Shown in pieces: positions 39,724 to 48,279 of a stretch of DNA of 64,000 nt. Source of the DNA: Pseudaquabacterium terrae (lineage in GTDB: Bacteria > Pseudomonadota > Gammaproteobacteria > Burkholderiales > Burkholderiaceae_C); assembly GCF_013266755.1 (NCBI RefSeq), contig NZ_JABRWJ010000006.1:553638-617637 (forward strand). The letters run 5' to 3'. The notes below the pieces were generated by a model. The model made no database searches and had not been told where the DNA came from. It worked only from the letters and a program-made list of their open reading frames with translations. How positions within the stretch are numbered: position 1 is the first letter of the stretch; the number at the start of each line of letters is the position of its first letter. The translations under genes were made by a program, and so were the position numbers.

Positions 39724-40845
39724 ATGACCCGCATCGTCATCACCGGTACCGGCCTGTACCGGCCGCCGCACGTCATCAGCAATGCCGAGCTGGTCGAGGC
39801 CTTCAACGCCTACGCCGCGCTGCAGAACGAGCGCAACGCCACGCGCATCGCCGCCGGCGAAGTGGAGGCGATGGTCAGCTCGAGCGTGGAATTCATCGAG
39901 AAAGCCTCCGGCATCAAGCAGCGCTACGTGATCGACAAGACCGGCGTGCTCGATCCGACGCGCATGAAGCCGCGCTTCGCGCCGCGCGCCGACGAAGAAC
40001 TGTCGCTGATGGCCGAGATCGCCGTCGATGCAGCCCGGCAGGCGCTGGCCGCCGCCGGCCGCCGCGGCGACGAGGTCGACGCGGTGTTCTGCGCCGCCGC
40101 CAACATGCAGCGCGCCTACCCGGCGATGGCGGTCGAGATCCAGCAGGCGCTCGGTGCGCAGGGTTACGGCTTCGACATGAACGTCGCCTGCTCGTCGGCG
40201 ACCTTTGCCATCGAGCAGGCGGTCAATGCGCTGCGTGCCGGCACCGCGCGCTGTGCGTTGATCGTCAATCCGGAGATCACGTCGGCGCACCTCGAATGGC
40301 GCGACCGCGATTGCCACTTCATCTTCGGCGACGTCTGCACCGCGATGGTCATCGAGCGCGACGACGACGCCGTGTCCGGCGAGCGCTGGGAGGTGCTCGG
40401 CACCAAGCTTGCGACGCAGTTCTCGAACCACATCCGCAACAACTCCGGCTTCCTGAACCGCTGCGAGGACACCGATCCCGACGCGCGCGACAAGACCTTC
40501 CGCCAGGAAGGGCGCAAGGTGTTCAAGGAAGTCGTGCCGCTGGCGGCCGCGCACATCGAAGGGCACTTGGGCGCGCTGGGCATCGAGACCACGCAGCTGC
40601 GGCGCTACTGGCTGCACCAGGCCAACCTCGGCATGAACCAGCTGGTGATGCGCAAGCTGGTCGGCGGCGACGCCGGTCCCGACGTCGCGCCGCTGATCCT
40701 CGACGAATACGCCAACACCGCCTCGGCCGGCTCGATCATCGCGTTCCACCTGCATCGCGGCGACCTGGGCGCCGGTGACCTGGGGATGATCTGCTCCTTC
40801 GGCGCGGGTTATTCCGTCGGCAGCGTGGTCGTGCGCAAGCTGTAG
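39724..40845 (+). CDS. Beta-ketoacyl-ACP synthase III-like protein
   Basis: The 373-residue protein is a FabH-type condensing enzyme with a complete triad: C156 in NVACSSATF, H298 in WLHQAN and N331 in EYANTASAG. It starts chain elongation by condensing an acyl-CoA with malonyl-ACP. Two inserted stretches near residues 25-60 and 230-265 make it longer than E. coli FabH (317). That long form is a separate betaproteobacterial KAS III-like group; it stands alone here, away from fab genes, so it may act in a side pathway or in fatty acid degradation-linked priming. It starts 149 bp after atpC and 7 bp before the next gene. Confidence 0.85.
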   Translation: MTRIVITGTGLYRPPHVISNAELVEAFNAYAALQNERNATRIAAGEVEAMVSSSVEFIEKASGIKQRYVIDKTGVLDPTRMKPRFAPRADEELSLMAEIAVDAARQALAAAGRRGDEVDAVFCAAANMQRAYPAMAVEIQQALGAQGYGFDMNVACSSATFAIEQAVNALRAGTARCALIVNPEITSAHLEWRDRDCHFIFGDVCTAMVIERDDDAVSGERWEVLGTKLATQFSNHIRNNSGFLNRCEDTDPDARDKTFRQEGRKVFKEVVPLAAAHIEGHLGALGIETTQLRRYWLHQANLGMNQLVMRKLVGGDAGPDVAPLILDEYANTASAGSIIAFHLHRGDLGAGDLGMICSFGAGYSVGSVVVRKL

Positions 40846-40852
40846 CGCGCGC

Positions 40853-41611
40853 GTGCCGATCACCGAAGCCTTGCTGGTCGCCGGCGCTGCCGGACCGCTG
40901 GGCGCGGCGGTCCTGGAAACAGCGCTGGGCACCGCCCACTGGGCACCGGTGATCGCGCTGACGACGCAGCCGATCGACGTCGCGCTGCGCGGCCTGCAGG
41001 TGCTGCAGATGCCCGGCGTCCCGGCCGCGCTGCCGACCTTCGGCGCCGCCGCGCCGGCCACCGCGCTGATCGTGTTCGACCGCGAGCGCTCGCTGCACGG
41101 GCGCGAGGCGGCGTTCATGCGCCCGCTACCGGACGAGCTGCCGCGTTTCGCGGCGTGGCTGCGCGACGCCGGCGTGCGGCGGTTGATGGTCGTGATGCCG
41201 CATGCGCCGGCGCTGCTGCCGCAGGCCTTGAAGGCCGGCCTGGCCTCACTCGATGAACAGGCGGTGGCCGCGCTTCACTTCGAGCAGCTGGTGATCGTGC
41301 GGCCGACCCGAGCCGCCGGCCCGGCATCAGCGGGCCACAGCCGCCTGCAGGCGCTGGCGAACGGCCTGCTCGCGCAGCTGCACTGGATGGTGCCGCAACG
41401 CGATCAGCCGCTGCGCGCCGTGAAGGTGGCTGAATTCGTGATCGAGCTCGCCCGGCTGCTGCCCGGCGCGCCCGCCGGCACGCGGGTCGTGCCGCCGGAG
41501 CTGCTGTGGGACTGGGCGCAGCCCGACGGCGGCGACCGCCTGCTGCGCGACTGGCTGCGCCACGGCGAACGGCCTGACGCGCCAATGACGCGGCCGGCGC
41601 AGCGCTGGTAG
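40853..41611 (+). CDS. Hypothetical protein with a Rossmann-like N-terminus
   Basis: The 252-residue protein starts at GTG 40853, just after the KAS III-like gene. Residues 6-30 (ALLVAGAAGPLGAAVLETAL) look like a nucleotide-binding beta-alpha-beta loop (GxxGxxG-like), and a second strand-helix unit with RLMVVMPHAPALL lies near residue 105. It resembles short-chain-like NAD(P)-binding proteins but lacks a clear YxxxK site. It is probably co-transcribed with the synthase. I do not recognise a named family, and function is not assigned. Confidence 0.65.
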   Translation: MPITEALLVAGAAGPLGAAVLETALGTAHWAPVIALTTQPIDVALRGLQVLQMPGVPAALPTFGAAAPATALIVFDRERSLHGREAAFMRPLPDELPRFAAWLRDAGVRRLMVVMPHAPALLPQALKAGLASLDEQAVAALHFEQLVIVRPTRAAGPASAGHSRLQALANGLLAQLHWMVPQRDQPLRAVKVAEFVIELARLLPGAPAGTRVVPPELLWDWAQPDGGDRLLRDWLRHGERPDAPMTRPAQRW

Positions 41612-41623
41612 CGCCGACAGGTC

Positions 41624-42235
41624 CTAGGCGTCGAGCGCGCCGACGACGGTGCGGCGTCGCGCCGGCCGGGCTTGCTCGCGCAGCTCCTGCAGCAGCACCA
41701 GGTAGTAGTCGAGCGAGGGCGTCGGCTTGCCCGGCGTCTTCGCGGCATCGTCCCAGCGCCGCAGCAGCAGCGCCTGCGGCGCATAGGCTTCCTCCTCGAA
41801 GCGCTGCACCTCGTCGCTCGACATCGGCCCGCCCTGCAAGGCCAGCGACAGCTGCGACGCCGGCGACAGCGCGTCGGCATAACCCGGCTCGGTGCTGACC
41901 AGGTAGCGCTTCGCCGCCACATGCAGCCGGATCGGGTCCAGGACCTCGGCGCCGAAGCCGTCGCCGATCACGTCCTGCGCGCGCAGCTCGTGGTGGTTGT
42001 CCGCGCCGTCGGAGCCGTCGCCCACGAAATCGCCGATGTCGTGCAGCAGCGCGGCCGCCACCAGCGAGGGCTCGGCGCCGGCCCATTCGGCGAGCTGCGC
42101 ACACTGCAGCGCATGCTCCAGCGCGGTCACCGACTCGCGCCGGCCGCCGTCGTACGGTCGGCTGCCGTGTTGCCGGTACAGCTCGGCGATGCGCTCGATC
42201 ACATCGCCGCCGAATTCAGGAACGCTGCGGTTCAT
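41624..42235 (-). CDS. HD-domain protein resembling PhnZ-type diiron oxygenase
   Basis: The 203-residue protein has an HD-domain with H41 in EHALQ, H65-D66 in LLHDIGD, H81 in ADNHHE, H105 in RLHVAAKRYL and D162 in RRWDD. These spacings (41-65 and 81-105 = 24, 105-162 = 57) equal those I recall for the diiron ligands of the phosphonate oxygenase PhnZ (34-58, 80-104, 104-161), and K109 takes the place of its substrate Lys108. E34 stands seven before H41, as E27 does in PhnZ, and Tyr28 is nearby. The motif SLALQGGPMSSDEV also fits that family. No phosphonate genes are near, so the substrate is open. Convergent with the hypothetical gene at 40853. Confidence 0.75.
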   Translation of the reverse strand: MNRSVPEFGGDVIERIAELYRQHGSRPYDGGRRESVTALEHALQCAQLAEWAGAEPSLVAAALLHDIGDFVGDGSDGADNHHELRAQDVIGDGFGAEVLDPIRLHVAAKRYLVSTEPGYADALSPASQLSLALQGGPMSSDEVQRFEEEAYAPQALLLRRWDDAAKTPGKPTPSLDYYLVLLQELREQARPARRRTVVGALDA

Positions 42236-42361
42236 CGGTGAAGCTCCTCGGTGATGGGCTGTCGCCGCGGCCGGGTACCGTCAGCGCCGGGGCACCTTAT
42301 CACGCGTGCACGACCGCGCAGGGCAGATGCTCTTGGGGGGAGCGGCACCGATAATCCGCCG

Positions 42362-43453
42362 ATGCCCGCGCCGCTCCAGAACGACACCTTCCTGCGCGCC
42401 TGCCTGCGCCAGCCGACCGACTACACGCCGCTGTGGCTGATGCGCCAGGCCGGCCGCTACCTGCCGGAGTACAACGCGACCCGCACGCGCGCCGGCAGCT
42501 TCATGGGCTTGGCGACGAATCCCGACTTCGCCACCGAGGTCACGCTGCAGCCGCTCGAGCGTTTCCCGCTCGACGCCGCGATCCTGTTCTCCGACATCCT
42601 GACGGTGCCCGATGCGATGGGGCTGGGCCTCACCTTCGCCGCCGGCGAGGGCCCGCGCTTCGCTCGTCCGGTGCGCGACGAAGCCGCGGTCGCCGCACTC
42701 GCCGTGCCGCCGCCGGACAAGCTGCGCTACGTCTTCGACGCCGTCAGCGCGATCCGCCGCGCGCTGAACGGCCGCGTGCCGCTGATCGGCTTCGCCGGCA
42801 GCCCGTGGACGCTGGCCTGCTACATGGTCGAGGGCGCCGGCTCCGACGATTACCGCCAGGTCAAGACCATGCTGTACCGCCGGCCCGACCTGCTGCACCG
42901 CATGCTGGCCATCAATGCCGACGCCGTGGCCGCGTACCTCAACGCGCAGATCGATGCCGGCGCGCAGGCGGTGATGGTCTTCGACTCGTGGGGCGGCGTG
43001 CTCGAGCATCGCGCCTTCGCGGAGTTCAGCCTGGCCTACACGCGCCGCGTGCTCGATCAGCTGAAGCGCGAGAACGAAGGACAGCGCGTGCCGGCGATCG
43101 TCTTCACCAAGGGCGGCGGACAGTGGCTGGAATCGATCGCCGCCAGCGGCGCCGACGTCGTCGGCCTCGACTGGACCTGCGACCTCGGCGCGGCGCGGCG
43201 GCGCATCGACGACGCGGTGGCCTTGCAGGGCAACATCGACCCGATGGTGCTGTTCTCGTCGCCCGAAGCGGTGGCGGCCGAGGCGCGCGCGGTGCTCGAC
43301 AGCTTCGGCGATCCGCGGCGGCCCGACGGCCGCTTCGGCGGCCATGTCTTCAACCTCGGCCACGGCATCAACCAGCACACGCCGCCGGAGCATGTCGCCG
43401 CCTTGGTGGAGGCCGTGCATGCCCATTCCAGGGCCCTGCGACAAGCGGGTTGA
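42362..43453 (+). CDS. hemE: Uroporphyrinogen decarboxylase
   Basis: The 363-residue enzyme removes four carboxyl groups from uroporphyrinogen III to give coproporphyrinogen III. The two signatures are clear: [19 protein letters not shown] near residues 22-40 and [20 protein letters not shown] near 141-160. The catalytic Asp (equivalent to Asp86 of the human enzyme) lies in [14 protein letters not shown] near 77-90. ATG 42362 follows the usual length. The 335-bp gap after it contains DnaA-box-like sequences; a 5-bp hairpin (GCGGG-TTGA-CCCGC, 43445-43458) spans the stop codon. Confidence 0.95.
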   Translation: MPAPLQNDTFLRACLRQPTDYTPLWLMRQAGRYLPEYNATRTRAGSFMGLATNPDFATEVTLQPLERFPLDAAILFSDILTVPDAMGLGLTFAAGEGPRFARPVRDEAAVAALAVPPPDKLRYVFDAVSAIRRALNGRVPLIGFAGSPWTLACYMVEGAGSDDYRQVKTMLYRRPDLLHRMLAINADAVAAYLNAQIDAGAQAVMVFDSWGGVLEHRAFAEFSLAYTRRVLDQLKRENEGQRVPAIVFTKGGGQWLESIAASGADVVGLDWTCDLGAARRRIDDAVALQGNIDPMVLFSSPEAVAAEARAVLDSFGDPRRPDGRFGGHVFNLGHGINQHTPPEHVAALVEAVHAHSRALRQAG

Positions 43454-43788
43454 CCCGCATTTCAATTCGCTCGCCGGCGATCGGTAAGTGGGCACTCAGG
43501 GCTTGACTTATCCCCAAAACGTGGGCCCCTGCCAACGGGCCGAAGCGGCTCCGCAGCGCACCATGAAGAATTGCGCGAATACGTGCCAAGTGCCTGATTC
43601 ATAAGAACTTTTGGCCGCTGCCCCGAAATTGGGCAAAGCAACGCGAAGCCCATTGCATCAAGCACTTAGCGTCGTCGCTGCCAGCTTTCCCACAAAGTTA
43701 TCCACAGAAGCAGGGGATAGGTGGAAAACTCTTTCCCAATCATGTACTTAGGGCCGATTTTTGATGTGGAACTTCGCTTGCTGTCGAG
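43454..43788 (+). other. hemE-priA intergenic region with a cluster of DnaA-box-like sites
   Basis: This is the only gap over 300 bp in the window and is visibly richer in A+T than the surroundings. One perfect DnaA box TTATCCACA is at 43698-43706. Near matches are TTATCCCCA (43508-43516), TTTCCCACA (43686-43694), TTTTCCACC on the minus strand (43720-43728) and AGTTCCACA on the minus strand (43765-43773, two mismatches). AT-richer stretches are at 43601-43613 and 43725-43773. No coding sequence of convincing quality is seen. It is either an origin-like region or a DnaA-regulated promoter of priA. Confidence 0.6.
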
Positions 43789-45894
43789 GTGCGCCGGAGT
43801 CGGGGCTTGACAAGCGCGCAACGCCTCGCCGTCGTCGTCGACATGCCGCAGCACAGCGGCCTCGGTGGAGCGCTCGACTACCTGGGTGAGCGCCCGCTCG
43901 CCGCCGGCAGCTTGTTGCGTGTGCCGCTGGGTCGGCGTGATGTGCTGGGCATCGTCTGGCAGCGGCCCGCCGAGGGCGCTGAGGACCCCGTCGACGAGGC
44001 CGCCTTGCGTCCGATTGGCGCGGCCTTCGACGGGTTGCCGCCACTGCCGCCGGCGTGGCTCGCGCTCGCAGAATTTGCCGCCGCTTACTATCAGCGCGGC
44101 GTCGGCGAGCTCGCGCTGTCGGTGCTGCCGCCCGAGTTGCGCAAGCTCGACGCGCCGGCGCTGGCCAAGCGCCAGGCGCGGCTGATCAAGCGCTGGGCGC
44201 GCGAGCCGAAAGACGCGTTCGCCGCGTCGCCCGAGCGGCCAGCGTTGGCCACCGACCAGGCCGCCGCGCTCGCCGAATTCGAGGCGCTGCGCGCGCAGCC
44301 GCAACCGGCGCCCATGCTGCTGCACGGCGTCACCGGCAGCGGCAAGACCGAGGTCTACCTGCGCGCTGCGGAAAGCGTGCTCGACGCCGGCCGCCAGGCG
44401 CTGGTGCTGGTGCCGGAGATCAACCTGACGCCGCAGCTCGAAGCGCGCTTCGCGGCACGCTTCCCCGGCCGGCGCCTGGTCGCGATGCACAGCGGCCTGA
44501 CGCCGGCGCAACGCCTGTCGCACTGGCTCGCCGCGCTGCTCGGCGAGGCCGACATCGTGCTCGGCACGCGCATGGCGGTGTTCGCGCCGCTGCCGCGGCT
44601 CGGGCTGATCGTCGTCGACGAGGAGCACGACCCCTCGTACAAGCAGCAGGAGGGCGCACGCTACTCGGCGCGTGACCTGGCCGTCTACCGCGGCCACCTC
44701 GAGCGCCTGCCGGTGATCCTCGGCTCGGCGACGCCGTCGCTCGAGACCTGGCAGCGCGCGCAGCAGGCGCGCTACCGCTGCGTGCCGCTGGCGCAGCGCA
44801 TCGGCGGCGGCGTGCTGCCGCGCGTGCGCCTGTTCGACATGGGCGTGCTGCCGCGACCGTCGGGCGCGATCGACGCCGCGCCCATCGTCTTCGCGCCGCC
44901 GGTGCTGCAATCGCTGCACGAGCGGCTCGCGCGCGGCGAACAAAGCCTCGTCTTCCTGAACCGCCGCGGCTACGCGCCGGTGCTGCATTGCGGCGCCTGC
45001 GGCTGGAAGAGCGGCTGCCCGCATTGCAGCGCCTGGCGCGTCTTCCACAAGCGCGAGCGCACGCTGCGCTGCCACCACTGCGGCTTCAGCGAACGCGTGC
45101 CGCGCGGCTGCCCCGACTGCGGCAACCTGGACATCGCGCCGCTCGGCCGCGGCACCGAGAAGCTCGAGGAGCAGCTCGCCGCCGCGCTGCCCGGCGCGCG
45201 CATCGCGCGCATCGATGCCGATGCGGCGCGCGGCAAGGGGCAGCTCGAAAGCCGGCTCGCCGAGGTGCATGCCGGCGAGGTCGACGTGCTGGTCGGCACG
45301 CAGATGGTCACCAAGGGGCACGACTTCCGGCGCATCACGCTGGTGGTTGCGGTCAGCCCCGACTCGGCATTGTTCGCCAGCGACTTCCGCGCGCCGGAGC
45401 GCTTGTTCGCGCTGCTGATGCAGGCCGGCGGCCGCGCCGGCCGCGATGCCGAGGCCGCCGCGCGCAGCGAGATGTGGGTGCAGACCTGGCATCCCCAACA
45501 TCCGTTGTACGCGGCCCTGAAGAAGCACGATTTCGGCGCCTTCGCCACCAGCCAGCTGGCCGAGCGCCAGGCCGCTGGCCTGCCGCCGTACAGCCACCTC
45601 GCATTGCTGCGCGCCGAGGCGCGCGATCCGGCGCTCGCCATGGCCTTCCTGCAGGCCGCCGCCGCCGCGGCCGCTGCACTGCCCGGTGCCGATGCGGTGA
45701 CGGTCTACCCGCCGGTGCCGGCGAGCATCGCGAAGGTGGCGGGCATCGAGCGCGTGCAGATGCTGGTCGAATCGGCCTCGCGGGCGCGGCTGCAGCGGCT
45801 GCTGGCCGATTGGTCGCCGCTGCTGCACACGCTGCGCGCCGCGCACAAGGGCCTGGCGCGCTGGGCGATCGACGTCGATCCGCTGGCGATCTGA
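43789..45894 (+). CDS. priA: Primosomal protein N', replication restart helicase PriA
   Basis: The 701-residue helicase restarts stalled forks. In order: an N-terminal 3'-DNA-binding domain (about 15-110), Walker A GVTGSGKTEVYL near residues 181-192, DEEH box VVDEEHDPSYK near 276-286, a zinc-binding insert with paired cysteines (CGACGWKSGCPHC, CHHCGF, CPDC, near 398-445), and helicase motif regions near 500-545 ending in QAGGRAGR. The frame opens at GTG 43789; TTG 43807 with GGAG upstream is an alternative start, because homology begins at AQRLAVVVDMPQHSGLGGAL. Its leader contains the DnaA-box cluster. Confidence 0.93.
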   Translation: MRRSRGLTSAQRLAVVVDMPQHSGLGGALDYLGERPLAAGSLLRVPLGRRDVLGIVWQRPAEGAEDPVDEAALRPIGAAFDGLPPLPPAWLALAEFAAAYYQRGVGELALSVLPPELRKLDAPALAKRQARLIKRWAREPKDAFAASPERPALATDQAAALAEFEALRAQPQPAPMLLHGVTGSGKTEVYLRAAESVLDAGRQALVLVPEINLTPQLEARFAARFPGRRLVAMHSGLTPAQRLSHWLAALLGEADIVLGTRMAVFAPLPRLGLIVVDEEHDPSYKQQEGARYSARDLAVYRGHLERLPVILGSATPSLETWQRAQQARYRCVPLAQRIGGGVLPRVRLFDMGVLPRPSGAIDAAPIVFAPPVLQSLHERLARGEQSLVFLNRRGYAPVLHCGACGWKSGCPHCSAWRVFHKRERTLRCHHCGFSERVPRGCPDCGNLDIAPLGRGTEKLEEQLAAALPGARIARIDADAARGKGQLESRLAEVHAGEVDVLVGTQMVTKGHDFRRITLVVAVSPDSALFASDFRAPERLFALLMQAGGRAGRDAEAAARSEMWVQTWHPQHPLYAALKKHDFGAFATSQLAERQAAGLPPYSHLALLRAEARDPALAMAFLQAAAAAAAALPGADAVTVYPPVPASIAKVAGIERVQMLVESASRARLQRLLADWSPLLHTLRAAHKGLARWAIDVDPLAI

Positions 45895-45913
45895 CGCGCG
45901 TCGCGTGCCGGCG

Positions 45914-46804
45914 TCAGCGCAGGCCCAGCGCAGCCAGCGTCGCCGGGCCGGCCTCGCCGTCGGCGACCAGGCCCTGCGAGTCCTGGAAGGCCCGCACCGC
46001 ATGCGCGGTCTGCGGCCCGAAGACGCCGTCGACCGCGCCGACCGCGAAGCCGCGATCGGCGAGCACGTGCTGCAGCGCCTGCACCAGCGCCCCGCGCGTC
46101 GGCGGTGACGTCAGTCGCAGCACCAACGCCGGCGGCGGATCGAGCACCACCACTGCCTCGCCGCGGAAGTAGCGCAGGCCCGGCACCAGCACGCCGAAGT
46201 CCCAGCGCCGGCCCGACAGCGTGTCGGCGACGACGCCGCGCGCGCTGCTGTGCGCCTCGACGGTGCCGCCGCGCCCGTCGGACAGCACGATGTGGCCGAT
46301 CTTGCCGGTCTGCGGCAGACGCAGCACCGCGGCACCCGGGATGCCGGCGGCGTCCTGCACGCTGATCATGTGACCGCCGGCGCGCGCCTGCTGGCCCCAG
46401 AAGCCGGTGAAGGCATCGGCGCGCACCGGATCGTCGCGCGGCTCGGTGCCGTACAGCACGCCGCTGGCCTGGAACACGCACCACGACACGAACTCGGCGC
46501 AGTCCCACGGTCCGCGCCAGCCGGCATTGCGCATCGGCGCGCGGGCGCCGAGCACGTAGGGCTCGCCGAGGTGGCGGCGGGCGAGCGTGATCACGTCGTC
46601 GCCGCTGGCGCCGGCCGCGGCCGGAACGACGATCGCGGGCGCGCTGGCGGCGGCAAGCGCCGTGACGACGGGGCCGTTCGGCGCCGCGCCGAGGTCGGGC
46701 GCCCCGCCCAGGTCGGGCGCGTCGCCCAGATCCGGCGCGTCGGGCAGGTCGGCGCTCGAAGGCACGGCGGCGGCGACCGCCGCGGCATGGTTCTTCTTCG
46801 GCAT
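45914..46804 (-). CDS. NlpC/P60-like hydrolase with C-terminal peptidoglycan-binding domain
   Basis: The 296-residue protein has a low-complexity N-terminus with three imperfect PDLG[DGA]A repeats (residues 23-40), then a cysteine peptidase-like domain with C102 in GPWDCAEFVSW, H171 in KIGHIVLSDG and H185 in VEAHSS. A PG_binding_1 domain follows (about 225-295: GFAVGAVDGVFGPQTAHAVRAFQ, first half diagnostic). It probably cleaves or modifies peptidoglycan cross-links. No classic signal peptide is visible, although residues 45-67 are hydrophobic and Ala-rich. It is the last gene of a three-gene operon after two lipoprotein genes. Confidence 0.8.
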   Translation of the reverse strand: MPKKNHAAAVAAAVPSSADLPDAPDLGDAPDLGGAPDLGAAPNGPVVTALAAASAPAIVVPAAAGASGDDVITLARRHLGEPYVLGARAPMRNAGWRGPWDCAEFVSWCVFQASGVLYGTEPRDDPVRADAFTGFWGQQARAGGHMISVQDAAGIPGAAVLRLPQTGKIGHIVLSDGRGGTVEAHSSARGVVADTLSGRRWDFGVLVPGLRYFRGEAVVVLDPPPALVLRLTSPPTRGALVQALQHVLADRGFAVGAVDGVFGPQTAHAVRAFQDSQGLVADGEAGPATLAALGLR

Positions 46805-46829
46805 GGCTGCTCCCTTCTGGCGCTATTGG

Positions 46830-47774
46830 CTATTGACCCGCGACGGCGACAGCCGACGCGGGGGTGGTCGCGGCGGTCGCCGCCGGGGTCGTCGTGGGCG
46901 GCGCGGGCGACGGCGCGGCGACCGCCGCGCGCAGGCCCTGTGCAAGGTTCTGCGCCGCGATGCCGGTGGCGAAATAGCGGCTCAGGCCGTAGCCGAGGCC
47001 GGTGGTGCTCGTGTTGGCCTGGAACTGGCCCATCACCGAGAAGGCGTCGCGGCTGGTCGCGCCGCCGACGCCGCCGAACAGGCCGATGACGCGTTCGCCG
47101 CCTTGCGGCGCATAGACCGGAATCAGCGCCAGGTTGCGCGACGCGTAGCCGAGCGAGAACGCGGCGCCCTGCTCGGCGGCCGAGCCGCCGATGTGAATGC
47201 CCGCGACATCGGTGCGCGAGTACAGCAACGGCTTCTGGTAGGGCCGGTCGCCGGCAGCGGCGGCCGGCGCAGTCGACGGTGCAGGGGCAGCTGCGGGCGC
47301 AGCGGGCGAGACCGTGGCGGCGGCCGCTGCAGGCAGCGCCGTCTTCACTGCCCCCGCCGCTGCCGGCGCCGCGGGCGACGCGCAGTTGCGGGCGGCGAGC
47401 TGGCACTCGTAGCCCTGCGCGAGCAGTTGCGCCGCCGAGCCGGTGGAGAACACCTGGCCGATGCGCAGCCGCTCGTTCGCGGCCGGTGCTGCCGACTCGA
47501 ACACCGCGAACACCGACAGCGCGTCGCGCTCCTGTCCGTCGATGCCGCGCATGGCTTGCGCGTTGCCTTGTTCGTCGAGCACCGAGACCGGCACGATGGC
47601 GACGCTGCGCTGTTTGTAGCCCAGCGTCACGCTGCCGCCGCTGCCGGCGGTATCGGTGCCCAGCTGCAGGCCGAAGCTCACATGGTCGCCGAACATCAGC
47701 GGGGGATTGCTGGAGCAGCCGCCGAGCGCGGCTGTGGCCAGCAGCGCGGCAGGCAGGAGTGATCGATGGCTCAT
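46830..47774 (-). CDS. Lipoprotein with an internal duplication
   Basis: The 314-residue protein has a lipobox ALGGC (Cys19) after a short signal sequence. Two related units are joined by an Ala/Pro-rich linker (about residues 132-170). The first (about 26-125) has SVTLGYKQRSVAIVPVSVLD, DALSVFAVFE and GQVFSTGSAAQLLAQG. The second (about 180-290) has AFSLGYASRNLALIPVYAPQ, DAFSVMGQFQ and SRYFATGIAAQNLAQG. Order and spacing agree, so the gene arose by tandem duplication of one domain. I do not recognise the domain. It is four bases after the small lipoprotein gene and 25 before the NlpC/P60 gene. Confidence 0.75.
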   Translation of the reverse strand: MSHRSLLPAALLATAALGGCSSNPPLMFGDHVSFGLQLGTDTAGSGGSVTLGYKQRSVAIVPVSVLDEQGNAQAMRGIDGQERDALSVFAVFESAAPAANERLRIGQVFSTGSAAQLLAQGYECQLAARNCASPAAPAAAGAVKTALPAAAAATVSPAAPAAAPAPSTAPAAAAGDRPYQKPLLYSRTDVAGIHIGGSAAEQGAAFSLGYASRNLALIPVYAPQGGERVIGLFGGVGGATSRDAFSVMGQFQANTSTTGLGYGLSRYFATGIAAQNLAQGLRAAVAAPSPAPPTTTPAATAATTPASAVAVAGQ

Positions 47775-47778
47775 GGCT

Positions 47779-48162
47779 TCACCTCGTGGGGTTGTTCGCT
47801 CCCTGGATCAGGACGGGCGCGGAGCGCTCGTCCACCAGGCAGACGCCGGCGATCTGCGCCAGCGTCTGCCGCATCGCGGCGTCGACAGCCTCAGGGCCGT
47901 CGACCCATAACACGGCCCGGCATTGCGGACCGATCGCCGTCCAGCGCTGGCGTGTGAAGCCGGCGCTCAGGCCCAGCGGTGTCGACGCCAGCCCGATGCC
48001 GTGCAGCGCGCCGACCACCTGGCGCTCGGGCTGCGCCACCTGCACCTGCAGCAGGCCGACATGGCGCACGATCCGCACGTCACCTTCGCCGCTGTCGATG
48101 TGCACGGTCATGCATCCGGACTGCAGCCATCCGGCAATGAGCAGGGACAGGGCGGAGCGCAT
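47779..48162 (-). CDS. Small lipoprotein of unknown function
   Basis: The 127-residue protein has a lipobox LQSGC (Cys17) after a hydrophobic segment (MRSALSLLIAGWLQSG). The mature part is mostly beta-strand-like (VHIDSGEGDVRIVRHVGLLQ, VQVAQPERQVVG) and ends NNPTR; two further cysteines (near residues 81 and 107) might pair. I do not recognise the family. It begins the operon with the duplicated lipoprotein (4 bp downstream) and the NlpC/P60 enzyme, so it is probably part of one envelope function. Confidence 0.7.
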   Translation of the reverse strand: MRSALSLLIAGWLQSGCMTVHIDSGEGDVRIVRHVGLLQVQVAQPERQVVGALHGIGLASTPLGLSAGFTRQRWTAIGPQCRAVLWVDGPEAVDAAMRQTLAQIAGVCLVDERSAPVLIQGANNPTR

Positions 48163-48279
48163 CGGCGGGGCGTGCTGTGGAGTGCGCCGCCATTGAGCCG
48201 CAAAGAGCGCGGCCCCGCATCGTGCCGATGGGGGATGAGGTGGGGGATGCGTTGGCGCGCGGTCCTGTTTCCGTCGCCG

